Part shown: positions 1 through 9,354 of the stretch, one piece after another
Numbering within the stretch: the stretch's first letter is position 1
How the letters are laid out: each line of letters begins with the position of its first letter
NCBI RefSeq assembly: GCF_004765815.2
Contig: NZ_ML974127.1
Span: 1,094,927 to 1,158,926 of the forward strand
Reading direction: 5' to 3'
From: Halorussus salinus
GTDB lineage: Archaea > Halobacteriota > Halobacteria > Halobacteriales > Haladaptataceae
Length of the DNA: 64,000 nucleotides
Translations under genes and position numbers: made by a program
The notes under the pieces: model-generated
What the model was told of the DNA's origin: nothing
Seen by the model: the letters and a program-made list of their open reading frames with translations, nothing else
The model's database searches: none

Positions 1-66
1 CGCGGTCGCCGCGCCCGCCGCGCCGAATCGCGGAAAGCTAAGTGCCCGCGGGCGTCACGTGGCAGT

Positions 67-1416
67 ATGACTCTCTTCGGGACCGCGGGCATCCGCGGGA
101 GCGCAGTCGATACGGTGACGCCGGAACTCGCGCTGGCAGTCGGGCGGGCCGCCGGACGCGATGGCGAGGAGTTCGTCGTCGCCCGAGACGGCCGCGAGAC
201 GGGGTCGGCCCTCGCGGCCGCGATGGAGGCCGGACTGGAGAGCGCGGGCGCGGACGTTCGCCGGGCGGGCCAGCTTCCGACTCCGGCGCTCGCCTACGCC
301 TCGCGGGGTCGCCGCGGCGCGATGCTGACCGCCAGCCACAACCCGCCGACCGACAACGGCATCAAACTGTTCGTGGACGGCGAGGAGTACGACCGGGACG
401 CCGAGCGGACCGTCGAGGAGCGCGTCGCGGCCGACGACCCGTCCGTCGGATGGGACCGGTGGGGCGACAGCGAGCGCGTGAGCGTCCTCGACGACTACCG
501 CGACGCCGTAATCGAGTACGCCCAGCAACAGGGCGCACCCCTCGACGGCCTGCGCGTCGTGGTCGATTGCGGCAACGGGATGGCCGCCGTGGCGACGCCC
601 CAAGTCCTCCGGGCGCTCGGTGCGGAGGTCGTCACCCTGAACGCCAACGTGGACGGTCACTTCCCCGGCCGCGAGAGCAAGCCGACCCCCGAGACGCTCG
701 AAGACCTCCGGGAGTTTCTTCGTGAGGACCCCGAGGCAGACCTCGGCATCGGCCACGACGGCGACGCCGACCGCATCGTCATCGTGGACGGCGACGGCGA
801 GGTCGTCCACGAGGACACCGTGGTCGCCCTCCTCGCGGCCCACTACACCGACGGGAGCGACGCGGGCGACCCCGTGGTCGTGACGACGCCCAACGCCTCG
901 GGGCGAATCGACGAGCAGGTCGAGGAGGCCGGGGGTCGCGTCGAACGCGTCCGCCTCGGGGCGCTCCACGAGGGCATCGCCGCGGCCCGCGACGACACCG
1001 AGGTCGTCTTCGCGGCCGAACCGTGGAAGCACGTCCACACGCAGTTCGGCGGGTGGATAGACGGCGTGACCAGCGCGGCCGTCATCTCCCGACTCGTCGC
1101 CGACGCGGACGGTCTCGCGCCCCTGCGCGAACCCGTCACCGAGCGACCGTACCGGAAGGTCAGCGTCTCGTGTCCCGACGACGCGAAGGCGGCCGTGATG
1201 GAGCGACTGGAGACCGCGATTCCCGAGGCCTTTTCCGACGCCGAAGTGGCGACCGAGTACGGCGTCCGCGCGACCCTCCCCGACGCCTCGTGGGTGTTGG
1301 TCCGACCGAGCGGCACCGAACCCTACGTCCGCGTCTACGCCGAGAGCGACGACGTGGACGCGCTGGTGGCGACCGCCAGCGAGGCCGTCGAGGAGGCCGT
1401 CGAGGCGGAGTCCTGA
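67..1416 (+). CDS. alpha-D-phosphohexomutase family protein (phosphoglucosamine/phosphomanno-/phosphopentomutase)
   Basis: A 449-residue cytosolic enzyme that moves a phosphate between two hydroxyls of a sugar phosphate. The family signature is complete: the active-site serine lies in TASHNP (about residues 91-96), the metal-binding loop reads DGDADR (about 231-236), and the phosphate-binding RPSGTEP lies near residue 413. Length is normal for archaeal GlmM/ManB-type proteins. The ATG at 67 is the start that keeps the usual FGTAGIRG N-terminus. The substrate cannot be read from the motifs. Because a nucleoside importer, cytidine deaminase and uridine phosphorylase follow, a phosphopentomutase role (known for a Thermococcus member of this family) is a reasonable inference, as is phosphoglucosamine mutase. 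Confidence 0.9.
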   Translation: MTLFGTAGIRGSAVDTVTPELALAVGRAAGRDGEEFVVARDGRETGSALAAAMEAGLESAGADVRRAGQLPTPALAYASRGRRGAMLTASHNPPTDNGIKLFVDGEEYDRDAERTVEERVAADDPSVGWDRWGDSERVSVLDDYRDAVIEYAQQQGAPLDGLRVVVDCGNGMAAVATPQVLRALGAEVVTLNANVDGHFPGRESKPTPETLEDLREFLREDPEADLGIGHDGDADRIVIVDGDGEVVHEDTVVALLAAHYTDGSDAGDPVVVTTPNASGRIDEQVEEAGGRVERVRLGALHEGIAAARDDTEVVFAAEPWKHVHTQFGGWIDGVTSAAVISRLVADADGLAPLREPVTERPYRKVSVSCPDDAKAAVMERLETAIPEAFSDAEVATEYGVRATLPDASWVLVRPSGTEPYVRVYAESDDVDALVATASEAVEEAVEAES

Positions 1417-1610
1417 CGCCCCGAACGAGACGCTCCTCGGGGGGTCTCGGGTGGGACGATTCTCGGGTAGTCTTGAGCGAGACGACTCGGGGCGAATCTC
1501 GAACGAGCGCGGCGACTCGGAACCTCGACGCCGAAACGCTCCGCCCCGAAAACGTCGGCGAGGCGTCATCTACCCGCTATTTTCCACAATTTTTGATTCT
1601 GAAGCGACGG
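1417..1610. other. intergenic stretch without a supported gene
   Basis: This spacer separates the mutase from the transport genes. I see no conserved coding frame or RNA gene in it. Its last 60 bases become AT-rich toward the promoter of the first BMP gene. Confidence 0.5.
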
Positions 1611-1617
1611 TTTTATG
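1611..1617 (+). promoter_or_regulatory. TATA-like box of the first BMP lipoprotein gene
   Basis: The box TTTTATG is centred about 31 bases before the ATG at 1645. This fits a haloarchaeal leaderless or short-leader promoter and argues for that ATG rather than the one at 1615, which would overlap the box. Confidence 0.5.
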
Positions 1618-1644
1618 ATGACCTGCCGAACTGGATACGATAAG

Positions 1645-2739
1645 ATGGCGAAAATTGACACGGGTAGACGGCGGATGCTCAAGGTCGGCGGCGCAGGACT
1701 CCTCGGAACAGGACTCGCGGGTTGCATCGGCGGCGGTGGCGGCGGTAGCGGTGGATCGGAGACGACCAACGTCGGGATGGTGTACGCGACGGGCGGTCTC
1801 GGCGACAACTCGTTCAACGACATGGCCCACAAGGGCATCACGCAGGCCGAAGACGAGTTCTCGGTCAAATCGAAGGACACCGAGCCGTCGAGTCCCAGCG
1901 ACGTGTCGGCGCTCCAGAAGAAGCTCGCCCGGTCGAGCAACCCGGACTACGACCTCGTCTGCTGTATCGGGTTCGTCCAAGCGACCGCGCTCAAGGAGAA
2001 CGCCGAGCAGTTCGGCGACCAGAAGTTCATGATCGTAGACTCGACCGTCGAGAAGGACAACGTGTCGAGCTACACGTTCAAGGAACACCAAGGCTCGTTC
2101 CAAGTCGGCAACCTCGCGGCCCTCCTCACCTCGCGTGACTTCCAGACCACGGCGTCCGCGGAGGGGACCGAAGTGGCGGCCTCGACCAACGACGACCTGA
2201 AAGTCGGCTTCGTCGGCGGCAAGGAGACCCCGCTCATCAAGAAGTTCGAGGCCGGGTTCAAGGCTGGCGTCGAACACGCCAACTCCGACGTGGAAGTTAC
2301 CTCAGCGTACGCGGGCGCGTGGGCGGACCCCGGCAAGGGCCAGTCCATCGCCAACTCGATGTACGATAGCGGCGCGGACATCGTCTACCACGCGGCGGGC
2401 GGCACCGGCAACGGCGTCTTCAACGCGGCCCAGAGCAAGGGCCGGTACGCCATCGGCGTGGACTCCGACCAGTCCAAGAGCCTCCCGAAGTACAGCAACG
2501 TCATCCTCGCCAGCATGGTCAAGAGCGTGGACGAGGCCGTCTACCGCTCGGTCGAGGGCGTCATCGACGGCGAGTTCGAAGGCGGGTCGGTCCAAGCGCT
2601 CGGTCTCGAACAGGGCGGCGTCGAGGCGGTCTACGGGTCGAAACTCGGCTCCGAGATTCCCGACTCCGTGAAGTCGAAGCTGAAAGACTCCCGCGAGAAG
2701 GTCATCAACGGCGATATCGACGTGCCTACAGAGCCGTAG
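1645..2739 (+). CDS. BMP family ABC transporter substrate-binding lipoprotein
   Basis: Extracellular binding protein of the basic-membrane-protein (BMP/PnrA/Med) family, whose members deliver nucleosides or related ligands to a sugar-type ABC importer. The N-terminus has arginines at 8-10 (RRRM) and a lipobox LAGC with Cys27, so it is probably Tat-exported and lipid-anchored. A glycine/serine linker follows and then the BMP domain (GMVYATGGLGDNSFND onwards). The start at 1645 is chosen over 1615 from the TATA spacing and the signal peptide. It heads the transporter cluster and is a close tandem paralogue of the next gene. The ligand is inferred as a nucleoside from the neighbouring salvage enzymes. 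Confidence 0.9.
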   Translation: MAKIDTGRRRMLKVGGAGLLGTGLAGCIGGGGGGSGGSETTNVGMVYATGGLGDNSFNDMAHKGITQAEDEFSVKSKDTEPSSPSDVSALQKKLARSSNPDYDLVCCIGFVQATALKENAEQFGDQKFMIVDSTVEKDNVSSYTFKEHQGSFQVGNLAALLTSRDFQTTASAEGTEVAASTNDDLKVGFVGGKETPLIKKFEAGFKAGVEHANSDVEVTSAYAGAWADPGKGQSIANSMYDSGADIVYHAAGGTGNGVFNAAQSKGRYAIGVDSDQSKSLPKYSNVILASMVKSVDEAVYRSVEGVIDGEFEGGSVQALGLEQGGVEAVYGSKLGSEIPDSVKSKLKDSREKVINGDIDVPTEP

Positions 2740-2842
2740 AACGCCCGGAATCCGACGTATCGACGCTTTTCTCTCGGTTTCGGCGCTGACGACTGGCAAG
2801 AAAGCATCGGATTCATCACGGTCGATGCTGAACGTGGTGGGT

Positions 2843-3916
2843 ATGCGGGGGAAACGCAAACAACGGCGTCGGTTTCTGCAAGCGGTGGGCGGGGCGGCCG
2901 CGTTCGGGACGGTCGGACGCTTGCAGGACCCGACCAACGTCGGGATGGTGTACGCCACCGGCGGACTGGGGGACAACTCGTTCAACGACATGGCCAACTC
3001 GGGGGTCCAGCGCGCGGCCGAGGAGTTCGCGGTGCAGTTCCAGAACGCGGAACCGGGGAGTCCGAGCGACGTGGCGACGCTCCAGCGGCGGTTCGCTCGC
3101 TCGCGCAACCCCGACTACGACCTCGTCTGTTGTATCGGGTTCGTGCAGGCCGACGCGCTCCAACGTAACGCACAACGGTTCTCCGACCAGAAGTTCATGG
3201 TCGTGGACACCGTGGTCGAACTGCCGAACGTCGCCAGCTACGTCTTCAAGGAGCATCTCGGGTCGTTCCAAGTCGGCCACCTCGCGGGGCTGATGACGAC
3301 GAGGGAGTTCAGCGCGGGCGGCGGCCAGACCAACGACCAGCCGACCGTCGGGTTCGTCGGCGGACAGGAGGTCCCGCTCATCAAGCGGTTCGAGGCCGGA
3401 TACCTCGCGGGCGTCCAGCACGCGAACCCCGAGGTGAACGTCCTCTCGGCGTACGCCGGGTCGTTCAGCGACCCCGCGCAGGGCCAGTCCATCGCGAGTT
3501 CGATGTACAACAACGGTGCCGACATCATCTATCACGCCGCGGGCGGCACCGGCAACGGCGTGTTCAGGGCGGCCCAGAACAACGGTCGGTACGCCATCGG
3601 CGTGGACGCAGACCAGTCCAGAAGCCTCCCGGAGTACGCCGACGTGATTCTGGCCAGCATGGTCAAACACGTCGACGAGGCGGTCTTCCGGTCCATCCGG
3701 CGCGTCGTGAACGGTAACTTCGAGGGCGGGACGGTCAACGAACTCGGTCTCGAACAGAACGGCGTCGAGGCGGTGTACGGGTCTCAGTTGGAGTCCGAGA
3801 TTCCCCAAGAGGTCAAGTCGGCGCTCCAGCAGTCCGAACAGCGGATAATCGACGGCGAGATTCAGGTGCCGACCGAACCGGCCGCGGTCGGACAGGGGAC
3901 GACCACGAGTCAGTAG
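2843..3916 (+). CDS. BMP family substrate-binding protein, Tat signal without lipobox
   Basis: Second BMP binding protein, collinear with the upstream one over the whole mature domain (shared GGLGDNSFNDMA, NPDYDLVCCIGFVQ, AAGGTGNGVF). The N-terminus has RRRFLQ followed by a short hydrophobic stretch, which fits a Tat signal, but there is no lipobox cysteine, so it may be released or held another way. By my count the mature part has about 5 lysines against about 24 in its paralogue, with Arg or Gln instead. The ATG at 2843 places the arginines properly; the ATG at 2825 is a possible longer start. It may widen or tune ligand specificity of the same importer. Confidence 0.85.
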   Translation: MRGKRKQRRRFLQAVGGAAAFGTVGRLQDPTNVGMVYATGGLGDNSFNDMANSGVQRAAEEFAVQFQNAEPGSPSDVATLQRRFARSRNPDYDLVCCIGFVQADALQRNAQRFSDQKFMVVDTVVELPNVASYVFKEHLGSFQVGHLAGLMTTREFSAGGGQTNDQPTVGFVGGQEVPLIKRFEAGYLAGVQHANPEVNVLSAYAGSFSDPAQGQSIASSMYNNGADIIYHAAGGTGNGVFRAAQNNGRYAIGVDADQSRSLPEYADVILASMVKHVDEAVFRSIRRVVNGNFEGGTVNELGLEQNGVEAVYGSQLESEIPQEVKSALQQSEQRIIDGEIQVPTEPAAVGQGTTTSQ

Positions 3917-4032
3917 CCCGCGAGCGCAGAGGCTCCGTCGGGCGAACTCCGTCGCCGACAACGGGAGAAACGCCGAGTTACGACTTTCAGAACACGTCTT
4001 CTCCCTGAAAGCTCTTTCACAAATCCGGGTCG

Positions 4033-4039
4033 CTTAAAC
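4033..4039 (+). promoter_or_regulatory. TATA-like box of the BMP transporter ATPase operon
   Basis: CTTAAAC is centred about 30 bases before the ATG at 4066. It suggests the ATPase-permease genes can be transcribed separately from the binding proteins. Confidence 0.45.
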
Positions 4040-4065
4040 GGGCAGACGAAGAACACCGACCAAAG

Positions 4066-5622
4066 ATGAGCGTAGCCGTCCACCTACAGGGAATCACCAA
4101 GCGATTCCCCGGCGTCGTGGCCAACGACGAGGTCGACCTCGAAGTCGAGGAGGGGAGCGTCCACGCCCTCCTCGGCGAGAACGGCGCTGGCAAGACGACG
4201 CTGATGAACGTACTGTACGGTCTCTACCAACCGGAGGGCGGGACCGTCAACCTGCACGGCGAACCTCGCGAGTTCGACACGCCGCGGGACGCCATCGACG
4301 CCGGAGTCGGGATGATACACCAGCACTTCATGCTGGTCGATACGCTGACCACGGCCGAGAACATCGTCCTCGGCCACGAACCTCGCAAGTGGGGCGGACT
4401 CGCGATGGACCGCGAGCAGGCCCGCGAGGACGTTCGGGAGTTGAGCGAACGCTACGGCTTCGACGTGGACCCGACCGCCCGAGTCGAGGACGTGAGCGTC
4501 GGCGTTCAACAGCGCGTCGAAATCCTGAAGGCGCTGTACGGCGGCGCTGACGTGCTGATTCTGGACGAACCGACCGCGGTCCTCACCCCTCAAGAGGTCG
4601 AGGACCTGTTCGGCGTCTTCGACGAGTTGGCGGCCGAGGACAAGACGATTATCTTCATCACGCACAAGTTGGGCGAGGCGATGGAGGCGGCCGACGACAT
4701 CACGGTCCTCCGGGACGGGGAGAACGTCGGCACCGTGGACGCCGACGCGACGAGTCGCGAGGAGCTAGCCGAACTGATGGTGGGCCGGGAAGTCCTGCTG
4801 GAGGCCGACAAGGACGCCGTGGAACCGGGGGAGGTGGGACTGGCGGTCGAGGACCTTCGGGTGACCGACGACCGGGGCGTCGAGCAGGTCGGCGGCGTGG
4901 ACCTGACCGCCCGCGAGGGCGAGGTGTTCGGCATCGCCGGAGTGGACGGCAACGGGCAGTCGGAACTCGTGGAAGCGGTGACGGGCCTCCGGACGCCCGA
5001 GGAGGGAACCGTCTCGATGTACGGCCGGGACGTGACCGACCTCTCGCGCCGCGAGCGCATCGACGCCGGGATGGCTTACGTGCCCGAGGACCGCCAAGCG
5101 CGGGGACTGGTCATGGAGTTCGACCTCGTGGAGAACGGCCTGCTCGGGAGCCAGCACACCCCCGAGTTCGCCGAGGGCGGGCGCGTCGATTGGGACCACA
5201 CGCGCGACCACGCCGAGGACATCATCGAGGAGTACGACGTGCGCCCGCCCGACGCCGACGCCGACGCCGAGTCGCTGTCCGGCGGCAACCAACAAAAGTT
5301 CGTCGTCGGTCGGGAGTTCGCCCGCGACCCCGAAGTCGTGGTCGCCTCCCACCCGACCCGCGGGGTGGACGTGGGGAGCATCGAGTTCATCCACGAACGC
5401 CTGCTGGACCTGCGCCGCGAGGGCAAGTCCGTCCTGCTGGTCTCGTCGAAACTCGACGAGGTCCAACAGCTTTCGGACCGCCTCGGCGTGATGTACGAGG
5501 GGGAAATCGTGGACGTGGTGGACCCCGACCGCGTGACCGAGGAGGAACTCGGCCTGCTGATGGCGGGCCAGACGCCCGAGGACGCGCCGAGCATCGCCGA
5601 CGCCGCGGGAGGTGAGCGATGA
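4066..5622 (+). CDS. BMP/nucleoside-type ABC transporter, double ATP-binding subunit
   Basis: A 518-residue protein with two ABC ATPase domains fused, as in RbsA and the BMP-linked YufO/NupA ATPases. The first half has Walker A GENGAGKTT (about residues 37-45), signature VSVGVQQR and Walker B ILDEPTAV. The second half has a degenerate Walker A GVDGNGQSE, a full LSGGNQQK signature and ASHPTRGVD in place of a normal Walker B; this asymmetry is usual in the family. It powers the importer formed with the next two permeases. Its stop overlaps the next start (ATGA), which suggests translational coupling. Confidence 0.93.
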   Translation: MSVAVHLQGITKRFPGVVANDEVDLEVEEGSVHALLGENGAGKTTLMNVLYGLYQPEGGTVNLHGEPREFDTPRDAIDAGVGMIHQHFMLVDTLTTAENIVLGHEPRKWGGLAMDREQAREDVRELSERYGFDVDPTARVEDVSVGVQQRVEILKALYGGADVLILDEPTAVLTPQEVEDLFGVFDELAAEDKTIIFITHKLGEAMEAADDITVLRDGENVGTVDADATSREELAELMVGREVLLEADKDAVEPGEVGLAVEDLRVTDDRGVEQVGGVDLTAREGEVFGIAGVDGNGQSELVEAVTGLRTPEEGTVSMYGRDVTDLSRRERIDAGMAYVPEDRQARGLVMEFDLVENGLLGSQHTPEFAEGGRVDWDHTRDHAEDIIEEYDVRPPDADADAESLSGGNQQKFVVGREFARDPEVVVASHPTRGVDVGSIEFIHERLLDLRREGKSVLLVSSKLDEVQQLSDRLGVMYEGEIVDVVDPDRVTEEELGLLMAGQTPEDAPSIADAAGGER

Positions 5623-6959
5623 GCGATTCGTCCGACGCCCCCGACGCGTCTGACGGTGGGTCGGGCGACGAGTCGTGGCAGACCCGCGCGGACCGCGCGC
5701 TCGGCCGCCTCGTGGACGCTTCGGCCGCCGAGCGAATCCTCATCAGCTTCGCGGCGCTCGGCCTCTCGGTCGTCGTCGGCGCGGTCATCGTCCTCGTGTC
5801 GGGGTGGGTCGCGACCTGCGACTCGCCGTTCTTCGCGATGGCTGGCGTCGGGTCGTTCTGCTACGACCCAATCGCGGTCTACCGGGTCATGCTGGTGGGC
5901 GCGGCGTGGCCGCCGTACAACTTCGCCATCACGCTCAAGGAGACCACGCTGTTGCTGTTCACGGGTCTCTCGGTCGCGGTCGCGTTCCGCGCCGGGATGT
6001 TCAACATCGGGACGCAGGGCCAACTCCTGTTGGGCGCACTCGGGACCGCGCTGTCGGTCCTCTGGGTCGCCCCCTTCGTCCCCGCGGGCGTCGTCGGCGG
6101 CGTCCTCCTCATCGCGGTCGGCCTGCTGGTCGGCGGACTGGTCGGCGGCCTGTGGGGCGCGCTTCCCGGCGCGCTGAAGGCCTACGCCGACGCCAACGAG
6201 GTCATCACGACCATCATGCTCAACTTCGTCGCGACCGGCATCGCGTTCACGCTGGTCTCGGAGGTGTTCAAGGACCCCGAGAGCCAGACCGTCCAGACGC
6301 GAGCGATTCCGAGTTTCGCGCAGTTGCAGGCGGTCTTCTTCGACAGCACGGTGTTCTCGATGTTCGCGCTGGTGGGTGCGCTCGCGCTCGTCGGGGGCGT
6401 CTACTGGATGCTCAACGGCACGTCGTTCGGCTTCGACCTGCGGACCAGCGGCGTCCAACCCGAGGCCGCCGAGTACGGCGGCGTCGATTCGAAACAGATG
6501 ATGGTCTCCAGCATGGCCGTCTCGGGCGCGCTCGCCGGGTTCGGCGGCGCGGTCTACGTGCTGATGGTCGCCTCGCGGTGGCAGACCGGCATCCCGTCGC
6601 TGGGCTTCGACGGCATCACGGTCTCCATCCTCGCGGGCAACAACCCGCTCGGCGTGGTTCCGGCCGCACTCCTGTTCGGCGCGCTGAAGACCGGGAGCCT
6701 CGCCATCGAGTTCCAACTCGCGGTCCCCAAGCAGTTGGTCGGGGTCCTGCGCGGTCTCATCATCCTCTTCATCGCCATGCCGGAGTTCTTCCGGATGGTC
6801 GGCGCGCGGTTCAGCTTCGGCGACGACCAGCAGACGGTCGCCACCGACGGCGGGGAGGCGACGGCCACCGCAGGAGAGACGGCCGACGGTGCGGCCACGC
6901 CCGCGGACGAACCGACAGACGGAACTACCGGCGGTAACGAGGGAGGTGACGAGCGATGA
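5619..6959 (+). CDS. BMP/nucleoside-type ABC transporter permease (first)
   Basis: Integral membrane subunit of the BMP-type importer, related to YufP/NupP. The first about 55 residues are acidic and cytosolic. Many hydrophobic segments follow, with the family region GMFNIGTQGQ near residue 130 and the ANEVITTIMLNF motif near 190. The last about 45 residues are a low-complexity Ala/Thr/Glu/Gly tail, a haloarchaeal-style acidic extension beyond the family core. It overlaps both neighbours by 4 bases, so ATPase and permeases form one operon. Confidence 0.92.
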   Translation: MSDSSDAPDASDGGSGDESWQTRADRALGRLVDASAAERILISFAALGLSVVVGAVIVLVSGWVATCDSPFFAMAGVGSFCYDPIAVYRVMLVGAAWPPYNFAITLKETTLLLFTGLSVAVAFRAGMFNIGTQGQLLLGALGTALSVLWVAPFVPAGVVGGVLLIAVGLLVGGLVGGLWGALPGALKAYADANEVITTIMLNFVATGIAFTLVSEVFKDPESQTVQTRAIPSFAQLQAVFFDSTVFSMFALVGALALVGGVYWMLNGTSFGFDLRTSGVQPEAAEYGGVDSKQMMVSSMAVSGALAGFGGAVYVLMVASRWQTGIPSLGFDGITVSILAGNNPLGVVPAALLFGALKTGSLAIEFQLAVPKQLVGVLRGLIILFIAMPEFFRMVGARFSFGDDQQTVATDGGEATATAGETADGAATPADEPTDGTTGGNEGGDER

Positions 6960-7990
6960 GCTACGCCGAACCCACCCGCAAACAGCGGTGGCTCGCAGGT
7001 GCCGCGGTGCTAATCGTCGCCGCACTCCTCGCGGTCGAGTTGTTCTTCCCGGAGAGTCCGGTCTCCGAAATCGTCCGCATCGTGGACGCCAACTACGTCC
7101 GGTCGGTCCTGCGACTCGCGGTCCCCATCGCGTTCGCGGCGCTCGGTGGTATCTTCGCCGAGAAGAGCGGCGTCATCAACATCGGACTGGAGGGACTGCT
7201 CATCATCTCGGCGTTCACCTCCATCGCGGTCGCCGGGACCATCAGCGGCGGGAACCCGACCCAACTCGAACTGTGGGTCGGCTTCTTCGCCGCGGTGCTG
7301 ACGAGCGTGCTGTTCGCGCTCCTGTTCGCGGTGGTCTGCATCGAGTTCAAGGCCGACCAGATTATCGCCGGTCTCGCGGTGTGGCTCATCGCGCTCGGTC
7401 TCGCGCCGTTCGCCAGCAAGGTCATCTGGGGGCAGGTCAACAGCCCGCCGGTCGCCACGCTGAACAACTTCAATCTCGGATTCATCGAGATGAACCCGCC
7501 GGTCGTGATGATGCTTCTCTCCGTCCCGGCGGCGTGGTGGGCGCTCAACCGGACCGCGTTCGGTCGCTGGATAGAGGCCAGCGGCGAGAACCCGAAGGCG
7601 CTGGACACCGTGGGCGTTGACGTGCGGAAGGTCCGCTACTCGGGCGTCCTGCTTTCGGGGTTCTTCTCCGGCCTCGGCGGGGCCGGACTCGCCTTGGGCC
7701 GCGTCGGGCAGTTCATCGGCGGCGGCGCGACGATGGTCAACGGTCGCGGCTGGATCGGTATCACGGCCTACCTGTTCGGTAACTACAACCCCATCGGCGC
7801 GTTCGGCGCGTCGTTCCTGTTCGCGAGTCTGGACGCGCTCCAGATTCGCCTCCAGCAACTGGGCTACTCCATCCCGAGCGAACTCATCGGCATCATTCCC
7901 TACGTGACGGTCATCGTCGTGCTGGCGTTCGTCGGCCGCACCCGGATTCCGGACGCGGCGGGCGACCACTACGAGTCTGGCGAGGAGTAG
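6956..7990 (+). CDS. BMP/nucleoside-type ABC transporter permease (second)
   Basis: Second membrane subunit, related to YufQ/NupQ, 344 residues. It carries the conserved KSGVINIGLEGLL region near residue 70 and a later GGxGxALGRVGQF-like stretch near 245. It would pair with the first permease to form the translocation channel. The ATGA overlap with the upstream gene indicates coupled translation. No gene follows immediately; the next gene has its own promoter. Confidence 0.92.
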   Translation: MSYAEPTRKQRWLAGAAVLIVAALLAVELFFPESPVSEIVRIVDANYVRSVLRLAVPIAFAALGGIFAEKSGVINIGLEGLLIISAFTSIAVAGTISGGNPTQLELWVGFFAAVLTSVLFALLFAVVCIEFKADQIIAGLAVWLIALGLAPFASKVIWGQVNSPPVATLNNFNLGFIEMNPPVVMMLLSVPAAWWALNRTAFGRWIEASGENPKALDTVGVDVRKVRYSGVLLSGFFSGLGGAGLALGRVGQFIGGGATMVNGRGWIGITAYLFGNYNPIGAFGASFLFASLDALQIRLQQLGYSIPSELIGIIPYVTVIVVLAFVGRTRIPDAAGDHYESGEE

Positions 7991-8052
7991 CCACCGACCT
8001 CGGCGACCGCTTCGTTTCTATTCGTCGCTCCTCGACGCGAATGTCGGTCACA

Positions 8053-8060
8053 CGTTTACT
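8053..8060 (+). promoter_or_regulatory. TATA-like box of the small acidic protein gene
   Basis: The GTTTAC box is centred about 27 bases before the GTG at 8084. This is the expected leaderless spacing and supports that start. Confidence 0.45.
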
Positions 8061-8083
8061 ATCCTCGCGTCGTAACACGTATC

Positions 8084-8374
8084 GTGACAGTCGAATCAGC
8101 GATGGGCCGGATTCGAGAGGCCGACGACATCGACCGCACGGAAGCCGACGACCGAGAACAGCAACACGAGATGTATCGCAAGACGTTGCGGGCGCTCGAA
8201 GACGTGACGCCGGACGACGACGACGAGGGAGTGACGGTCGTAACGAACTGGATATTAGAGCAGTTAGAGAGCGACGGCGAGCGGCCGAGTTCGAAGGCGG
8301 TTCGCCGCCGAGCGCGCGAATACTGCCGAGCGAACGGATACGACGTGTCGGACAACGACTGGCTCGGCCAGTAG
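8084..8374 (+). CDS. small acidic protein of unknown function (NDWL C-terminus)
   Basis: A 96-residue acidic, soluble protein that I do not recognise. The GTG start matches a TATA-like box 27 bases upstream. Its C-terminal half (a central tryptophan, a P-S-x-VR segment, a cysteine and a final NDWL) resembles the 99-residue protein encoded at 29627-29926, so the two appear to be a small family. It lies between the nucleoside transporter and cytidine deaminase, but nothing in the sequence ties it to that pathway. Confidence 0.7.
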   Translation: MTVESAMGRIREADDIDRTEADDREQQHEMYRKTLRALEDVTPDDDDEGVTVVTNWILEQLESDGERPSSKAVRRRAREYCRANGYDVSDNDWLGQ

Positions 8375-8434
8375 CGAACCGCGCACCTCTCGACGCGTGA
8401 CTTCCGAGGCGATTCCGCGGTCGAAGTCGGGCCG

Positions 8435-8836
8435 CTACTCCAGCATCTCCTCGGTAATCGTGTTCGGCAGGAGTTCGCCGAGGGTGTACTCGCTCGCGTC
8501 GATGCTCCCGTCGTCGCCGCCCTCGTCACAGACCACCGGCAGGTCGTCGTCGCAGAACTCCGCGAGCGTCTGGCGACACATCCCGCAGGGAGTTACACCG
8601 TCGCGCGCGCCGGAACTGACCGCCAGCGCCGCGAAGTCGCGGTGGCCCTCCTTGACCGCCTCGGCGATGGCGACCTCCTCGGCGTGCAGGGAGTTGCTGT
8701 AGTTGGCGTTCTCGATGTTACAGCCGACGTAGACGCTCCCGTCGGCGGCCCGGAGCGCCGCGCCGACCGTGTAGTCCGAGTAGGGAACGTGGGCCTGCGC
8801 TTGGGCGTCGCGGGCCTCCTCGATGAGTTCGTCCAT
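8435..8836 (-). CDS. cdd: cytidine deaminase
   Basis: A 133-residue homotetrameric-type cytidine deaminase that converts cytidine or deoxycytidine to uridine or deoxyuridine. Catalytic features are intact: HAE (His51, Glu53) and PCGMC (Cys84, Cys87) give the zinc site and proton-shuttling glutamate, and the substrate loop NIENANYSNSLHAE is present. The start at 8836 gives the standard N-terminus; the open frame extends upstream but without family similarity. With the uridine phosphorylase encoded next on the other strand and the BMP importer it forms a pyrimidine nucleoside salvage set. Confidence 0.95.
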   Translation of the reverse strand: MDELIEEARDAQAQAHVPYSDYTVGAALRAADGSVYVGCNIENANYSNSLHAEEVAIAEAVKEGHRDFAALAVSSGARDGVTPCGMCRQTLAEFCDDDLPVVCDEGGDDGSIDASEYTLGELLPNTITEEMLE

Positions 8837-9354
8837 GGTGGCGGCAGTTGGCGGCCGTCGGTCAAATATCTCCCGTCTGCGAGCGGTGGGTGCGAACGAG
8901 GAGCCGAGCGATCGTCCGCGAGGAGTGACACTGGGTGCGATAAAAACTCTCTCCCTTGCTAAAAGAACTAAATTCAATCAGTAGACATAGATAGAGGAGT
9001 CCCGACTCGCTCGCGTTCCGTGCGGAGGTTGAAGTACGAGAACGGCACGAACCTCGCCCGGACGTTTCGCGCCGTTGCGGGCCAGATAGCTGGCGAGTCA
9101 GTCAGCAGTGTCGCTCGGCCGTGCTGTCGTTCGCTGGCGGGACGACGGTACTGCCCCACCCCGTAACGGCCAGTCCGACTAACCTGAGAGAGGGCTGTGC
9201 CACACGAGAAATCCGGGTCGTGGTAGTGGAGCGCAATCGCCGCAACACTATTCGTAGCTGTCTCGGGGCGGACCCCGAGGAGCGTGCCGTACCATCGAGT
9301 GGAACCCCGGCCACCGACTGGACAGAGCGGCCACTGACCGGACAGCGACCACCG
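8837..9354. other. long intergenic region without a supported gene
   Basis: This stretch lies between the divergent cdd and uridine phosphorylase genes. An AT-rich part near 8938-8985 probably holds the cdd promoter. Open frames on both strands here have arginine- and serine-rich, low-quality translations and no recognisable family, so I call no gene. Confidence 0.5.

Noticed and set aside
5076-7025. A 649-codon minus-strand open frame opposite the BMP transporter genes
   Set aside because: The plus strand holds an ATPase and permease with complete motifs; the antisense translation is low-complexity Arg/Asp/Glu.
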